DNA of 64,000 nucleotides, from positions 458,333,501 through 458,397,500 of the forward strand of contig CM057454.1 of NCBI GenBank assembly GCA_016271365.2. Reading direction: 5' to 3'. The position numbers were made by a program, and so were the translations under genes. Below the pieces are notes generated by a model. That model was not told where the DNA came from and made no database searches. It worked only from the letters and a program-made list of their open reading frames with translations. Shown in pieces: positions 9,951 to 20,445 of the stretch (position 1 is its first letter; each line of letters opens with the position of its first letter). This DNA comes from Neoceratodus forsteri (taxonomy: Eukaryota; Chordata; Ceratodontiformes; Ceratodontidae).

Positions 9951-11142
9951 TTAAAGTAGAAGGAAGCAGGGAAGGCAGTCAGAAGAGCAAACGCCCAAGC
10001 AGAGGAAAAGATAGCCAGCTTGGTTAAGGAGGATAAAGCCTTTTATAGGTACATTAGGTAGCAAAAAAAAGACCAAGGGAGGGATAGTGAGGCTTAATGA
10101 AGGGGAGGGGAAGGGGGCAGAGGGGGGCAGTGACAAGGCAGAAATACTGAATGAATACTTTTGTTCAGTATTCACAAAAGAAGAGGAAGGGGAGATACCT
10201 AAATCAAACAAAAGAAGCACTCTGGATAGGGGGGTCGATACCAGTCCTTTCTCAGAAGAAAGGGTCCTAAAAGAACTCCTGAAACTCAAGGTGGACAAAG
10301 CAATGGGGCCTGATGGGATTCACTCCAGAATTCTAAAAGAACTAAGGGGACAACTAGTGACACCACCGACTAACCTTTTTAACAAATCATGGGAGGGTGG
10401 TGTGGTTCCTGAGGACTGGAGGAAGGCGGATGTTGTTCCCCTCCACAAAAGTGAGAGCAAGGCAGAGACAGGAAACTATAGACCTGTTAGTTTGACCTTC
10501 ATGATAGGGAAAATGATGGAATCACTTCTGAAGAAAAGAATTGTTGATTACCTAGAGGTCACAGGGGCACAGGACCCAAAGCAGCATGGAATCACAGTGG
10601 GGAGGTCATGTTGGATTAATCTCATAGATTTCTTTGACTGTTTGACCAACGTAGTAGACCAGGGATGAGCTGTGGATGTGACCTGCCTAGACTTTAGCAA
10701 GGCATTTGACACAGTCCCACACAAAATATTAATAAACAAGTTAACCAGCCTTGGAGTGGGTCCCAGGGTGGTAGCCTGGGTAAAAAATTGGCTGGTCAAC
10801 TGGACACAGAGGGTAATAGTAAACGGAGTCCACTCCAAAGAAAGGGGGTTACTAGTGGGGTACGGCAGGGTTCAGTACTGGGACCAGCCCTCGTTAATAT
10901 CTTTATAAGTGACATTGCAGAGGGACTGGAAGGAAAAGTATGTCTCTTTGCAGATGACACAAAGATCGGCAACCGGGTTGATACACAAAAGGGAGTGGAA
11001 AGGATGAGAAGGGACTTGGCAGTGTTGGAGGAATGGTCAAAAGTATGTCAGCTTAGAGTTAATGCAAATAAGTGCAAAGTAATTCACCTGTGAAACAAAA
11101 ATCCAGGTGAAGAGTACACAATGGGAGGTGTGGTACTAACAA
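9951..11142 (+). mobile_element. CR1 LINE copy 1, segment B (reverse transcriptase)
   Basis: Continues segment A across the TTAA insertion. Frames 10087-10668, 10672-10908 and 10788-11093 carry RT landmarks: ILNEYFCSVFTKEEEG, KVDKAMGPDGIHSRIL, GNYRPVSLTFMIGK, CLDFSKAFDTVPHKI, GVRQGSVLGPALVNIF and CLFADDTKIGN with the catalytic Asp pair intact. A TGA at 10666-10668 and a frame change near 10860 disable the copy. It stops at TAACAA (11137-11142), which is repeated at 18846-18851. Confidence 0.88.
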
Positions 11143-11385
11143 TCAATCAATCAATCAAAATTTTTATTTATCCAGATGAACATCGTTGAGCAAGCTCATT
11201 TACAAGATGGACCTGGTTAGCTCCGGGTCAAATGGTACAATGCATACAGAGATATTTACAATAGAGACATACAGAGATATTTACAATAGAGCCAAATAAC
11301 ACTAGTAAATAATTTAATGCAAGCAAGTACTCAATGTTACATAAGTCATATCAGTTCAGAGTGCTTCTGTAATATATAAGGAAGA
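11143..11385 (-). repeat. LINE 3' UTR ending in (ATTG)n, antisense
   Basis: The plus strand starts with (TCAA)n, then TTTTTATTTATCC and a roughly 200-bp A/T-rich stretch with a short internal duplication (ACAGAGATATTTACAATAGAG, twice). Read on the minus strand it is a non-coding 3' end finishing in an (ATTG)n tail. It abuts the TAACAA flank, so it is the 3' boundary of the 7.7-kb insertion, perhaps belonging to the LINE at 14941-17523. Confidence 0.5.
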
Positions 11386-13667
11386 CATAAGCAAGCAAGC
11401 AAGCAAGCAAATCTTTATTTATATAGCGCCTTTCAATATCAAGGCCGTGTACAGAATATGAAAACATAAATATGCAGGCAGACAACAATATAAATTTAAA
11501 ATCAATCTGGGAGGGCCAGTGAAAATAAATAAGTTTTTAACAAAGATTTAAAACTACAGATGGTCAGACGTTCTCTTAGTCGATGAGCTAGAGAATTCCA
11601 AAGGGTTGGTGCTACAAAAGGCACGAGCTCCAGATTTTTTAAGACGAACCCTGGGAATCTCTAGCAATCCCCCGCTGGCAGATTGGAGAGGGCGATTGGG
11701 GGAGTAGGGAGTCAGGAGATCTTTCAGGTAGTCGGGTCCCTGTTTGTATAGAGCTTTAAAGGTAAGCAAGCCTACCTTATAGGTGATCAGCCACTGAACT
11801 GGGAGCCAGTACAGTTCATGCAGCACAGGCATTATGTGACTGGACCTAGAGGTACCAGTCAACAGCCTGGCCGCAACGTTCTGCACCAGCTGCAAGCGGC
11901 GGATATCAACCCCAGATAGCTCTAGGTAGAGGGCATTGCAGTAGTCAAGACGGGTAGTAATGAAGGCATGGACCAAAGCTGGAAGGTCGTCCAGCGGAAC
12001 CAGGTGTTTCACCTGGGCGATATTCTTCAGATGGTAAAATGAGGATTTAACCACAGCTGACACCTGAGATTTCATGGTCAAGCCATCGTCAAAGATAACA
12101 TCCAGATTCCGCACCCAATCTGAGGCAGTGAGCTGGACACTGTCAAGCCACAGGCCCGACACATGTCCAGCCTCCAAACCTGCCCCCGGGTGACCTGGGT
12201 CCACAACCAACACCTCAGTCGTATCCGGATTCAGTCTCAGCCAACTGGAGCTCATCCAGTCTTTGATTTTGGAGAGGCAATTATTTAGTACAGAGAGTGC
12301 ATCAACCTGTCTGGGCACAAAGAACATATACAGCTGAGTGTCATCTGCATAGCAGTGAAAACTCAAGCCGTATCACCTGATGATATCTCCCGATGGCAGC
12401 ATATACACTGCGAACAACATGGGAGCCAATATGGAGCCCTGTGGTACCCCGCAGGATAGGGGTAGGGCATCAGAGGAATAAATTCCAGTGACCACCCTCT
12501 GAACCCTGTCTATGAGGAATGATTGAAACCATTCAAGGACTGTGCCTGACAGTCCACAAAGAAACTGCAGGGTCTCCAAAAGTGCCCCAAGGTCCACAGT
12601 GTCAAAAGCTGCTGAGAGATCAAGAAGGACCCAGATGGTATGAGCCTTTCGATCTCTCGCCATTAGGAGATCATTTAGTACCTGAACAAGGGCAGTCTCC
12701 ATGCTATGCCTCTTCCTGAAACCAGATTGAAGGACCTCATAGACATTGTGAGTTACAAGGTGGTCATCCAGTTGCAGCGCAACCACCTTCTCAATAACCT
12801 TTCCCACAAAGGGAGGTTAGAGACAGGTCGGTAGTTAGCTGGATCGTTGGGATCCTAGGAGGGTTTTTTAAGGGGTGGTAGAATGACCGCCTCTTTGAGT
12901 GGGTCTGGGAAGACACCCTTCTCCAAGGATCTCCATACAATTTCAGCTAGGATCGGGCAGATAACATCTACACACCCCACTAAAAGGGAGGTAGGGCCCG
13001 GATCCAAACTACAACATGTTGGGCGCAAAGTCTGGACAATCTTCACAATGCCCATGAATTCCGGTCGGCTGAAATTCATCCAGACAGACCGGGTGCCCAC
13101 CACCTCCCGTCGACCTCCACAACCCCTCATAGAGAGAACTGGGCCGATTCCGGATCTGATGCTGGCAACCTTAACTGCGAATAACCAAGCTAGCTCATCA
13201 CACTTAATTTGTGAAAAAGCTCTTCCGGACTGGAGGCAGACTGGATTGCACAATCTGTCAGCAGTTTGGAAAAGCTGAGCTGGTCGATTCTTCACAGCAG
13301 AAATCTCCCTGGACAGGAACTCTGCCTTCTTACAGGTGATTTCTGATTGATAGCCCTTATAATGTTTTATCAATCGAAGCCTGTCAACATCCAGGCCGGA
13401 CTTCCGCCATGCTCTTTCCAGCCTTCGACCAACATGCCCCAACTCCTTTAAGCACCCATCATACCAAGGGAACCTTAGGTGAAGAGTGAGTGGTAGAACT
13501 CGAACAGGAGCAATCAAATCCAGGGCATCTCCCCCTGCCTTATTATAGGCTAGTACGAGACCCCCTGGACTCGTGCTTTCACTCAGCAATCCCGATAGGT
13601 CCAGGACCACCGACAGACCATCTGGGGTAACTCCCCTTAAAGTGTGGTACTGGACCATCTCCGAAGG
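11386..13667 (-). mobile_element. L2 LINE, 5'-truncated, with (CTTG)n tail
   Basis: The minus strand begins in the endonuclease-RT linker (FPWYDGCLKELGHVGRRLERAW), then RT: SGFRKRHSMETALVQVLNDL, LLDLSAAFDTVDLGAL, CGVPQGSILAPMLF, FHCYADDTQLYM with intact YADD, and thumb/C-terminal sequence VLHELYWLPVQWLITYK. The 3' end has TATATAGCGCCTTT-like sequence (read on plus) and a CAAG microsatellite at 11388-11410, typical of L2. Breaks are few: one frameshift near 12830 and one TGA at about 12370 that is a likely CGA decay. It is one of the better preserved LINEs here. Confidence 0.85.
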
Positions 13668-13789
13668 GGTAGGTCTATTTGGGGGAGCCCCAAAACTGAA
13701 CGCTATGGATGAGACTTAGAAGAAACTTCAGTAGGGAGAAGTGATTGGCCACTGGCATAGGGAGGTGACACAAGCACAGAATTTCAAAA

Positions 13790-14650
13790 GTAGTGTAATC
13801 ACACAGTATCCCTAAATGTAACACTCTAAACAGAAGGACAAGGGTCTTAACAGTCAAGGAGAAAAGTAATTACAGCTCTTCTTGGCAAATTTTGTCATGA
13901 AAATCAGATTTATGCTTAGTTAAGAATGAACACAGGAGCAGATTGCAGGAGCCAATCGGAAGCCGGCGCTGAAGAGCACTCATGTTCCGATTGGATGGCT
14001 GCTAATGCCATGCTTTGCTAATGGAGAGTCCGGGCTTAGGTTCTCAGGTGGTGGTAGAGGCAGCACCGACCACCCAGTGCCCGGGTTTCCCACACCTAAG
14101 GGCAGGGAGCCCATGGAGAGTATATCCTCGGCAGGGGATGGAAGAAGGGATCAGTATTAAATACTGGGCCATGGACAATGGAACATCTGTGCCAGAGGGA
14201 GAACCAAAACAGCAGGACAACAGAAATGCTCCCTTTGGCACCTAAAGACTGGCCCAATCACAGAAATTCAGAAAGGAGTGCAATCAAACAGAGTCCAAAA
14301 TCTTGACACTCTAAACAAGAAAAAGTAGAGGTAATAACTGTTAGGTAATAAGTAAGTACAGCTCCTTTTTGTGCAAATTTTTAAACAGAAAATCTGACTT
14401 TAGCTTAGTATTGAGGGAGACACAGGATCAGACTGTAGGAGCCAATCAGACACCAGAGCAGAAAAACGCTCGCATTCCGATTGGGTAGAGGCAATGCCAC
14501 ACCTCGCTAGTAGGGAGTCTGGTCTAGGTGTCTAGGGTGGAGGCTATGGAAGCGACAACCACATGGCATCCACATTTCTCCCACCTGAGGGGCAGGGAGC
14601 CCCTGAAGGGCTAGTCTTCGGCAGGGAAGAGAGGGGACAGAGGAAAGAGA
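13790..14650 (-). repeat. Two promoter-like units of about 485 bp, antisense
   Basis: Units at about 13795-14280 and 14281-14650 share ACACTCTAAACA, TACAGCTC, GGAGCCAATC, ATTCCGATTGG/GTTCCGATTGG, GGAGAGTCC/GGGAGTCTGG and GGGCAGGGAGCCC blocks in the same order. They sit directly upstream of the minus-strand L2 coding region, where a 5' UTR would be. A third partial unit is at 18600-18845. Tandem 5' UTR monomers of a LINE are the simplest explanation. Confidence 0.55.
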
Positions 14651-14940
14651 GAGTAAGAGTGGAATGCTGTGAAAAAGGAATATGAAGATGAAATAAGGCA
14701 GTTAAATGGTACAGGGTAGGGGAATATGAGCCACTGATTAAGCAATATGTAAAAGACAGCAGGGTGAGTAAGGTGTAGTGACCGCGAAAACCATGAGGAT
14801 ATAATGACCCTCCAGGGATTTCTAGAGGGGAAAAACATTTAAGGAATGAGACGCTCACAGAGCTAAGGTCACCAAAGGTTACAAGTGATCATAAATTCAA
14901 CTATGCTCAGAGGGCAGCAGCCTGATGCTTCGGACAAAAA

Positions 14941-17523
14941 TTAGGAGCTGGGGTAGCAATTGCATGGCTTACACACATACTGAGCATATAGAGATTTAAA
15001 GGCATTCATGCTGCAGAGGCAGCTTAATTTCAATACTCTTTGTTCTTTGTTCCATAATGTTGGCAACAGAAAACTAATGGCCACTCTGCCATAGCGAGAG
15101 GAAGCCTGGGGGATACATAATGTGATGTAGGATGTGCTTCTTAGGGCATATGTTCCTGGCTCACTTAGTGGGAGACAGTCTATTATACATTGTGGAAGCC
15201 GCTTCAAGAAGACTCTGTAAGTCCAAAGGACTGTGTTTTTATTACGTCTAAACATAAGAGAGGATCACCCTATGACTTTATACAAGGAACAATGGTGGGT
15301 AGAGATGGGGAGACCAGTAATAAACCAGATGGCCCTGTGGTAAAGTGCATCCAACTTTGCAAGCGAGGCTTTAGGACACTGACTATATAGGAAATTTGCA
15401 TAATCTATCAGCAAAAGAAAAGTAGTTTGGACAAGGCGCACTTTTGCATCTCTAGTAAGAAACTGGTCATTTCTAAAGAATAGCCCCAGCCTGTGCCTTA
15501 ACTTCTTTACAAAGTCCTCGACATGCTCAGTGAATGATAGATTATGGTCTAATCACACACGTAAGTATTTAAACTTTGAGACAAACTCCAGTTTCTCTCC
15601 AAGAATTGCGGTGATCTGAAGTAGTACTCAAGAGCTGGCCAGATTCATCACACGGCTATAGGGCAAGAACAACATTGCTTTTGTCTTTTTAGCATTTAGA
15701 AGACATTTTTTATGGAGGAGCTGGTTAAATTCCTCCTGGAGGTCAGCACAAATGGCTTCAGGTGTCGGATGACTTATGTATACAACCGTGTCATCAGCAA
15801 ACAGGTGTATGTTGGCCTTGTTAATACTCTCATCAATATTATTAACGTAGATAGAGAATAGTAAGGGACCAAGTATGGATCCCTCCGGTACTCCCCTCAG
15901 GAGAGGTTTGAGTGGGGATAGCTCACCCTCAGCCTTAGTTTGTTGACGCCGTCCTACAAGGTACTCAGTTAACCAATGCAAAGAAACTGAGTCCAGGCCT
16001 ATACTCTTCAGAAAAGAGAGATGCAGGCTATGATCCACTGTATCAAAAGCCTTACTAAGGTCTAGAAATACAGCACAGACAACGTTTCTGTTGTCCAGTT
16101 CTCGGTACCAATAATTTGTTACTTTGGCAAGGACCAAAATAGTGCTGTGTTTAGTTCTAAAGCCAGATTGCATAGGGTTTAGTAGGTTATTGGATTCAAG
16201 GTAGTCCCTTAGTTGGTTGCTGACAATCTTTTCCAGAAGTTTCGACAAAATTGGGACGAGGGAAATTAGTTTATGATTGTTAAGGTCTCAGGGATCCCCT
16301 GATTTAAACAAGACAATGACATGGACAATTTTACAGATCTGGGGAATAAGCCCTTGGGACAATGATAAGTTAAATAAGTGGGTGATAGGAACAGCTAGGA
16401 CATGATAGGCAATTTTAAGGAAATACAGATCCAAAGAATCAGCACCAGCACTTTTCTTAATATCCAATTGGAGCATGAGGTCTTCCACCTCTTTCAGAGA
16501 AACCGGTTGGAACGAGAAGCCAGGTACTGGGGCAGGAGAGTCTGAGCATGGGACACTTAATTGGGAGTGGATCAGGGATGCAGGGAAAGTGTCGAAAGCT
16601 AGGCCATCTGTGGCAAAATGATTGTTAAATGCATCTAGGATTCCCAGTTTATCATTGATAGTAGTACTCCCAGTTGTAATCTTAGGTGACAAGGAGTTAC
16701 AAGGCGTATATCTGGACACGTCCCTGATTGTCCTCCAGAATTTGGAGGAGCACTTTGCTGCAGAATCCAGTTCGGTAAGATAAAATGCTGCCTTAGCATC
16801 CCTGATCAGTTTCATACAAGCATTGCGTGCCCTTCTGAACTGACACCTGTCTGAGTCAAGTTTAGTCCGGCAAGCTTTTTTCCACAACTTATCCCTACCA
16901 AGCACTGCAGCTTTCAGCTCGGCAGAGAACCAACGACATGTTTTGTTTTTTACACAAATTTTTACCATAGGGGCATACATATTTAGGGCCCCAACAAGTG
17001 TATCATGGAAAATATAAACCAAGTTAACTGTGTTAGCTAAATAGAAGTCTTGCCAATGTGGCAAGTGTTCCAACTCATAGACATAGGCAGCCGCATCAAA
17101 GTTACGACAGGACCTTTTTGTAAGAAATTTAGCTGTAGGTCCTGCATGATGCAGTGATCTGACCGCAGTAATGAAGCAATGATCACTGACATCAGCAAAG
17201 AAGGTTCCAGCATGTGAGAAGAGATGAAGCTTATCGACTAAAGTAACATCCAGTAGTGTGCTGTTGCTCATGTTCTTTTTGTTTGAACGTATGGGTTTGT
17301 GAATTAGTTGCACCAACCCATGGGAATCTCAGAAAGTGTTTAGGGGTGAAGCAGTCTTTGATAACCAGTCGAAATTAAGGTCCTCTAGGATAATAGTTTC
17401 GAGGTTCTCTTTCTCCCTAATAGAGCCAAGATGTGTAAGAAGGAGTGTACCAGCAGATGGGGGTCTATAGCAACCAATCACTCTGAGGGCAAGGGAAGTA
17501 GATAATTTCATCTTCAGGGTCAA
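14941..17523 (-). mobile_element. L2/Jockey-group LINE ORF2, decayed
   Basis: Minus-strand segments in order: endonuclease VIGCYRPPSAGTLL and IILEDLNFDWL, SDHCFITAV, the linker CRWFSAELKAAVLGRDKLWK, RT palm KKSAGADSLDLYFLK, GFRTKHSTILVLAKV, VFLDLSKAFDTVDHS, LRGVPEGSILGPLLF and HLFADDTVVYIS (FADD intact), and a C-terminal TSYITLCIPQASSRYGRVA. The usual PQG is PEG here. Stops at about 17329 and 16285 and frame changes near 15620 break it. The clade could be L2, Crack or Rex1-like. It shares orientation with the adjacent L2. Confidence 0.7.
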
Positions 17524-18600
17524 ACATTCAAATTCATCTTTGACAGAAGTAGAATCCAGGCAAACGTTGTAAACCTTTCCTTAATATACACCACCACACC
17601 ACCTCCCCCTAGTAGGCCTGTCTGTTCTAAATAACTGGTAGGAAGAAATACTAATTTCCCTGTCCTGAGAGGCTGGTCTAAGCCAAGATTCGGAGATTAC
17701 CAGAACATCTGCTGAGTGTGGCTGACCCACGCCTGAATCATGGAGAACTTTTTAGGAGGCTGCAGACATTAACATGCCAGAAACTCATGCCTTTAAGACT
17801 AACAGTATCTGAAAGGGGATGCAAGGGTAGCAGTAGGACCAGGGTTTAGCTCAATGTTACCCAAGCATAACAGTAACAGAAGTAATATCTTTGATAGGGC
17901 AGTGATAGTTAGTTTAAAGAATCCTGGTCCTAGTATGTCTATAAGGCTTGCCAGGTTGGGTAAGTCAATCACCACCCCTAAAGATGTACTGCCCTAGAGC
18001 TAGGTGAATCAGCACCCTGACCGAGAAATGAGGGGAGAGACAATCACTATAACGAATGGGAGATAAACTTTGAAAAGATGGCTCAGCACAGGTACCTCCA
18101 CAATGCGTGCCCTGGTTATAGGCAGGTAGTAGGACTACCTGAAAGGCACATAGATAACTGTATGGCAAATCCATATCCAGAATACAATCCAATAAGGGGC
18201 ATATCCTGCTTGATGCAATGCAGGCTTCTGCCAATAAAACGCCACCAGTACACAGGAGAGAATAACCAGTATGGAAAACAACGGGAGACCACTCATGATA
18301 GGATACTCAGCGACACCCATTCCCAAAATTTACTGGAAGCTTATGCTAAATTTGGCTTGAAGACAGGGGACTACAGCTAAAGAATAAGCTCCCCTTAAAG
18401 TACAAGGTCTGGGAAGTGAGGAGAGTGGACAAACCTAAGAAATAATATTAGAGACACAGAGTGTAGAGGAACCTAAGAAATAATATTAGAGATGCAGAGT
18501 GTAGAGGAAGCATTGGTAATCACAGCAAGGGGATATAGCAAAGAGGCGCCTGTGATGGCTGGCGGCTACCTCAGAGGGCATTCCTATAAGGCAAGATGGA
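17524..18600 (-). other. Probable 5' region of the LINE at 14941-17523; little coding signal
   Basis: Continuing on the minus strand there are short pieces reminiscent of the endonuclease start near 17580-17760, then no convincing protein. A 38-bp direct duplication (18432-18469 and 18470-18507, two mismatches) is present. Confidence 0.3.
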
Positions 18601-18845
18601 TGTCTGGATTGGGAGATGAATGACTTGTCGAACGTACTTTTGAAAGGGGCAGGATAAAGGCGTATTTAATAAGTGGAAGGGTGGGGTATGGGTGGCTGGG
18701 CATGAAAGTAGCAGCTTTAGCCGTATCTTGTTAGTGGAGAGTCCAGATTTGGGGTCTCAGGCGGTCACTGCGGAAGCACTGACCGCCTGGTGTCCGAGAA
18801 TCCCATGCCTGTGGAGCAGGGAGCCCCTGGAGAGCTTGTCCTTGG
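18600..18845 (-). repeat. Third promoter-like unit at the insertion edge
   Basis: Shares the TTAGTGGAGAGTCC, CTCAGGCGGT and GCAGGGAGCCCCTGGAGAGC blocks with the units at 13790-14650 and ends exactly at the TAACAA flank (18846). In the minus orientation it would be the extreme 5' end of the inserted LINE. Confidence 0.55.
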
Positions 18846-19182
18846 TAACAACAACTAAAATGGAAAGGGACTTGGGGGTAGTCATATCAGATGACCTAAA
18901 AGTAAGCAAGCAAGGTGAGAAGGTAGTAAGGAGGGCTGGGGGGGATACTGGGATGCATAGGGAGAGGCATCACCAGTAGAAAACAGGAGGTTGTTATCCG
19001 TCTGTACAGACAGTTGGTGAGGGCCCCATCTGTAGTGCTGTGTGCAGTTCTGGAGACCCCATCTTCGCAAGGACATAGACAGGATGGAGGCAGTCCAGAT
19101 GAGGTCAACTAAAATGGTGCAGGGTCTGCATCATAAGCCATATGAGGAGAGACTAAAGGAGCTTAATATGTATACCCTAGAG
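18846..19182 (+). mobile_element. CR1 LINE copy 1, segment C
   Basis: Resumes the CR1 C-terminal region exactly where segment B stopped: ACAACTAAAATGGAAAGGGA here against AACAAAAATGGAAAGGGA in copy 2 (42832). It encodes the DLGVVISDDLKV, GCIGRGITSR-like and [15 protein letters not shown] blocks with frame errors. The segment ends at CCCTAGAG (19175-19182). Confidence 0.88.
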
Positions 19183-19482
19183 TGGGGTGCACAACATGTG
19201 GCCTGGGGGCCACAAATGGCCCCCACAACAGCGGTCTGTGGCCCCTGAGGACCTAGCAGCTTCCACTCGCAGAATTTATTTTTTGTTGTTTTTAGTTTCA
19301 ATAACATGTTGATAAATAAATAAACAAACAAAAAATAGATAAATGTATGTTTTGATTTGTTTTACTTAATACATTTAATAATGTCTTTTTGGACATTTGT
19401 CACCTTGGACCATTTTACAGTGGCCCTTGAGTGACTCAAGTCTTCAGTCTGGCCCTCCACGAAAAAAAGTAGTACTCCACTG
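19183..19482. mobile_element. hAT-type MITE, 300 bp, with 8-bp target duplication
   Basis: Flanked by identical CCCTAGAG at 19175-19182 and 19483-19490. The uninterrupted CR1 copy 2 has AGCCTCGAG followed directly by GAAAGG at this point. The left end TGGGGTGCACAACATGTGGCC and right end CTCCACTG resemble the GGGGTGxxCAAC...CCCCTG ends of Charlie-type hAT elements. No coding capacity. Interior is A/T-rich with AAATAAATAAACAAAC. Confidence 0.85.
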
Positions 19483-19889
19483 CCCTAGAGGAAAGGAGGG
19501 AGAGAGGGATATGATAGAGAGCTTCAAGTACCTCAAGGGAATCAACAAAGTCCAAGAGAGTAGTATGTTTCAGAAAAAGAGATGCGTAAGAACAAGGGGG
19601 TACAATTTGAAGATAGAGGGGGGAAGGCTCAGGGCCAACGCAAGGAAGTATTTTTTCACAGAAAGGGTGGTGGATGCATAGAATGGCCTTCCTGAGGAGG
19701 TTGTGGGGTCAAAAACAGTGGGAGAATTCAAGAATGCACGGGACAGACGTAAGGCAATTCTGGTGAGGGGCAGGAGGAAGTAGGCTGTTGGTTAACTAGG
19801 ATCTGCAGCTTATCCAGTAGGTAGGGAAACAGGCAGACTGGGTGGGCCAGGCTGTCCTTATCTGCCATCAAAGTCTATGTTTCTATGTT
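19483..19889 (+). mobile_element. CR1 LINE copy 1, segment D and 3' tail
   Basis: Encodes the final CR1 residues (MIESFKYLKGINKVQE, KYFFTERVVDA) and the 3' UTR GGATCTGCAGCTTATCCAG ... GTCCTTATCTGCCATCAA, then the tail TCTATGTTTCTATGTTA. It ends at the junction with the Tx1 reading frame. Confidence 0.9.
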
Positions 19890-20003
19890 AGGTACAAGAT
19901 AGAATGGAGGCATACGTACTTAGGCGGGCAAGATAGGAGCTTGCACGGGATGACAGTGTGCGGAGGGATAGAGAACAGTAAGATGGTGGGCTTAACATCA
20001 TAA
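19890..20003 (+). pseudogene. Tx1/L1-like ORF2, terminal part after CR1 insertion
   Basis: Immediately after the CR1 tail an open frame reads RYKIEWRHTYLGGQD and ends with TAA at 20001-20003, 37 codons in. RYKIEW follows naturally on EITEME at 1330, the usual order at the end of L1/Tx1 ORF2 proteins. Joining across the CR1 needs no frame change. The 3' UTR probably continues to about 20130. Confidence 0.65.
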
Positions 20004-20194
20004 CTTTATGGGAAGATACCACAATACTTTAACCCAGAAACTGTTCTGAGGTGATGAATGAGAGTCCTCAGTGTGGTGGTGGGGGCATTTTATAACTCCC
20101 TTGTTACTGCCACCCCCAACGCCTTTATTTTCACATACCACTGTAATATAGCATAAGACTGATCAGTAAACACAGCAGTTATGTTGCATTTTGC

Positions 20195-20445
20195 AGGTTT
20201 GTTTTTTGTGGTTGCTGTTTTATAAATAGAATAAAGTATGGGGTAGTGTGTGTAATGAGAACTTTACACACTCCTGAGGTGTTAGATGCTGCATAAACCC
20301 CAAGAGCTTCGCTCTCGGGTTTACGAAAAGCATCTAACACTGAGGGTGTGTGTAAACTTTGAGTTTACACACACAATCCCATATTTTATTTTATATAATT
20401 GCTGGGTCTCCCTTTTTTCACCACAGCAATTATATAAAATACCAG
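20195..20445. mobile_element. Foldback (long palindromic) element
   Basis: The core 20263-20356 is an inverted repeat: TTTACACACTCCTGAGGTG, TTAGATGCT, TAAACCC, AGAG, loop CTTCG, then CTCT, GGGTTTA, AGCATCTAACAC and GGGTGTGTGTAAA. Pairing continues outward with GTATGGGGTAGTGTGTGTAA against TTTACACACACAATCCCATA, and more weakly to about 20195 and 20445. Long palindromes with few loops are typical of foldback MITEs. No ORF. Confidence 0.75.

Noticed and set aside
9951..11142. Separate CR1 copy
   Set aside because: It begins exactly where segment A ends in CR1 coordinates, with TTAA on both sides of the intervening DNA, so it is the same copy.
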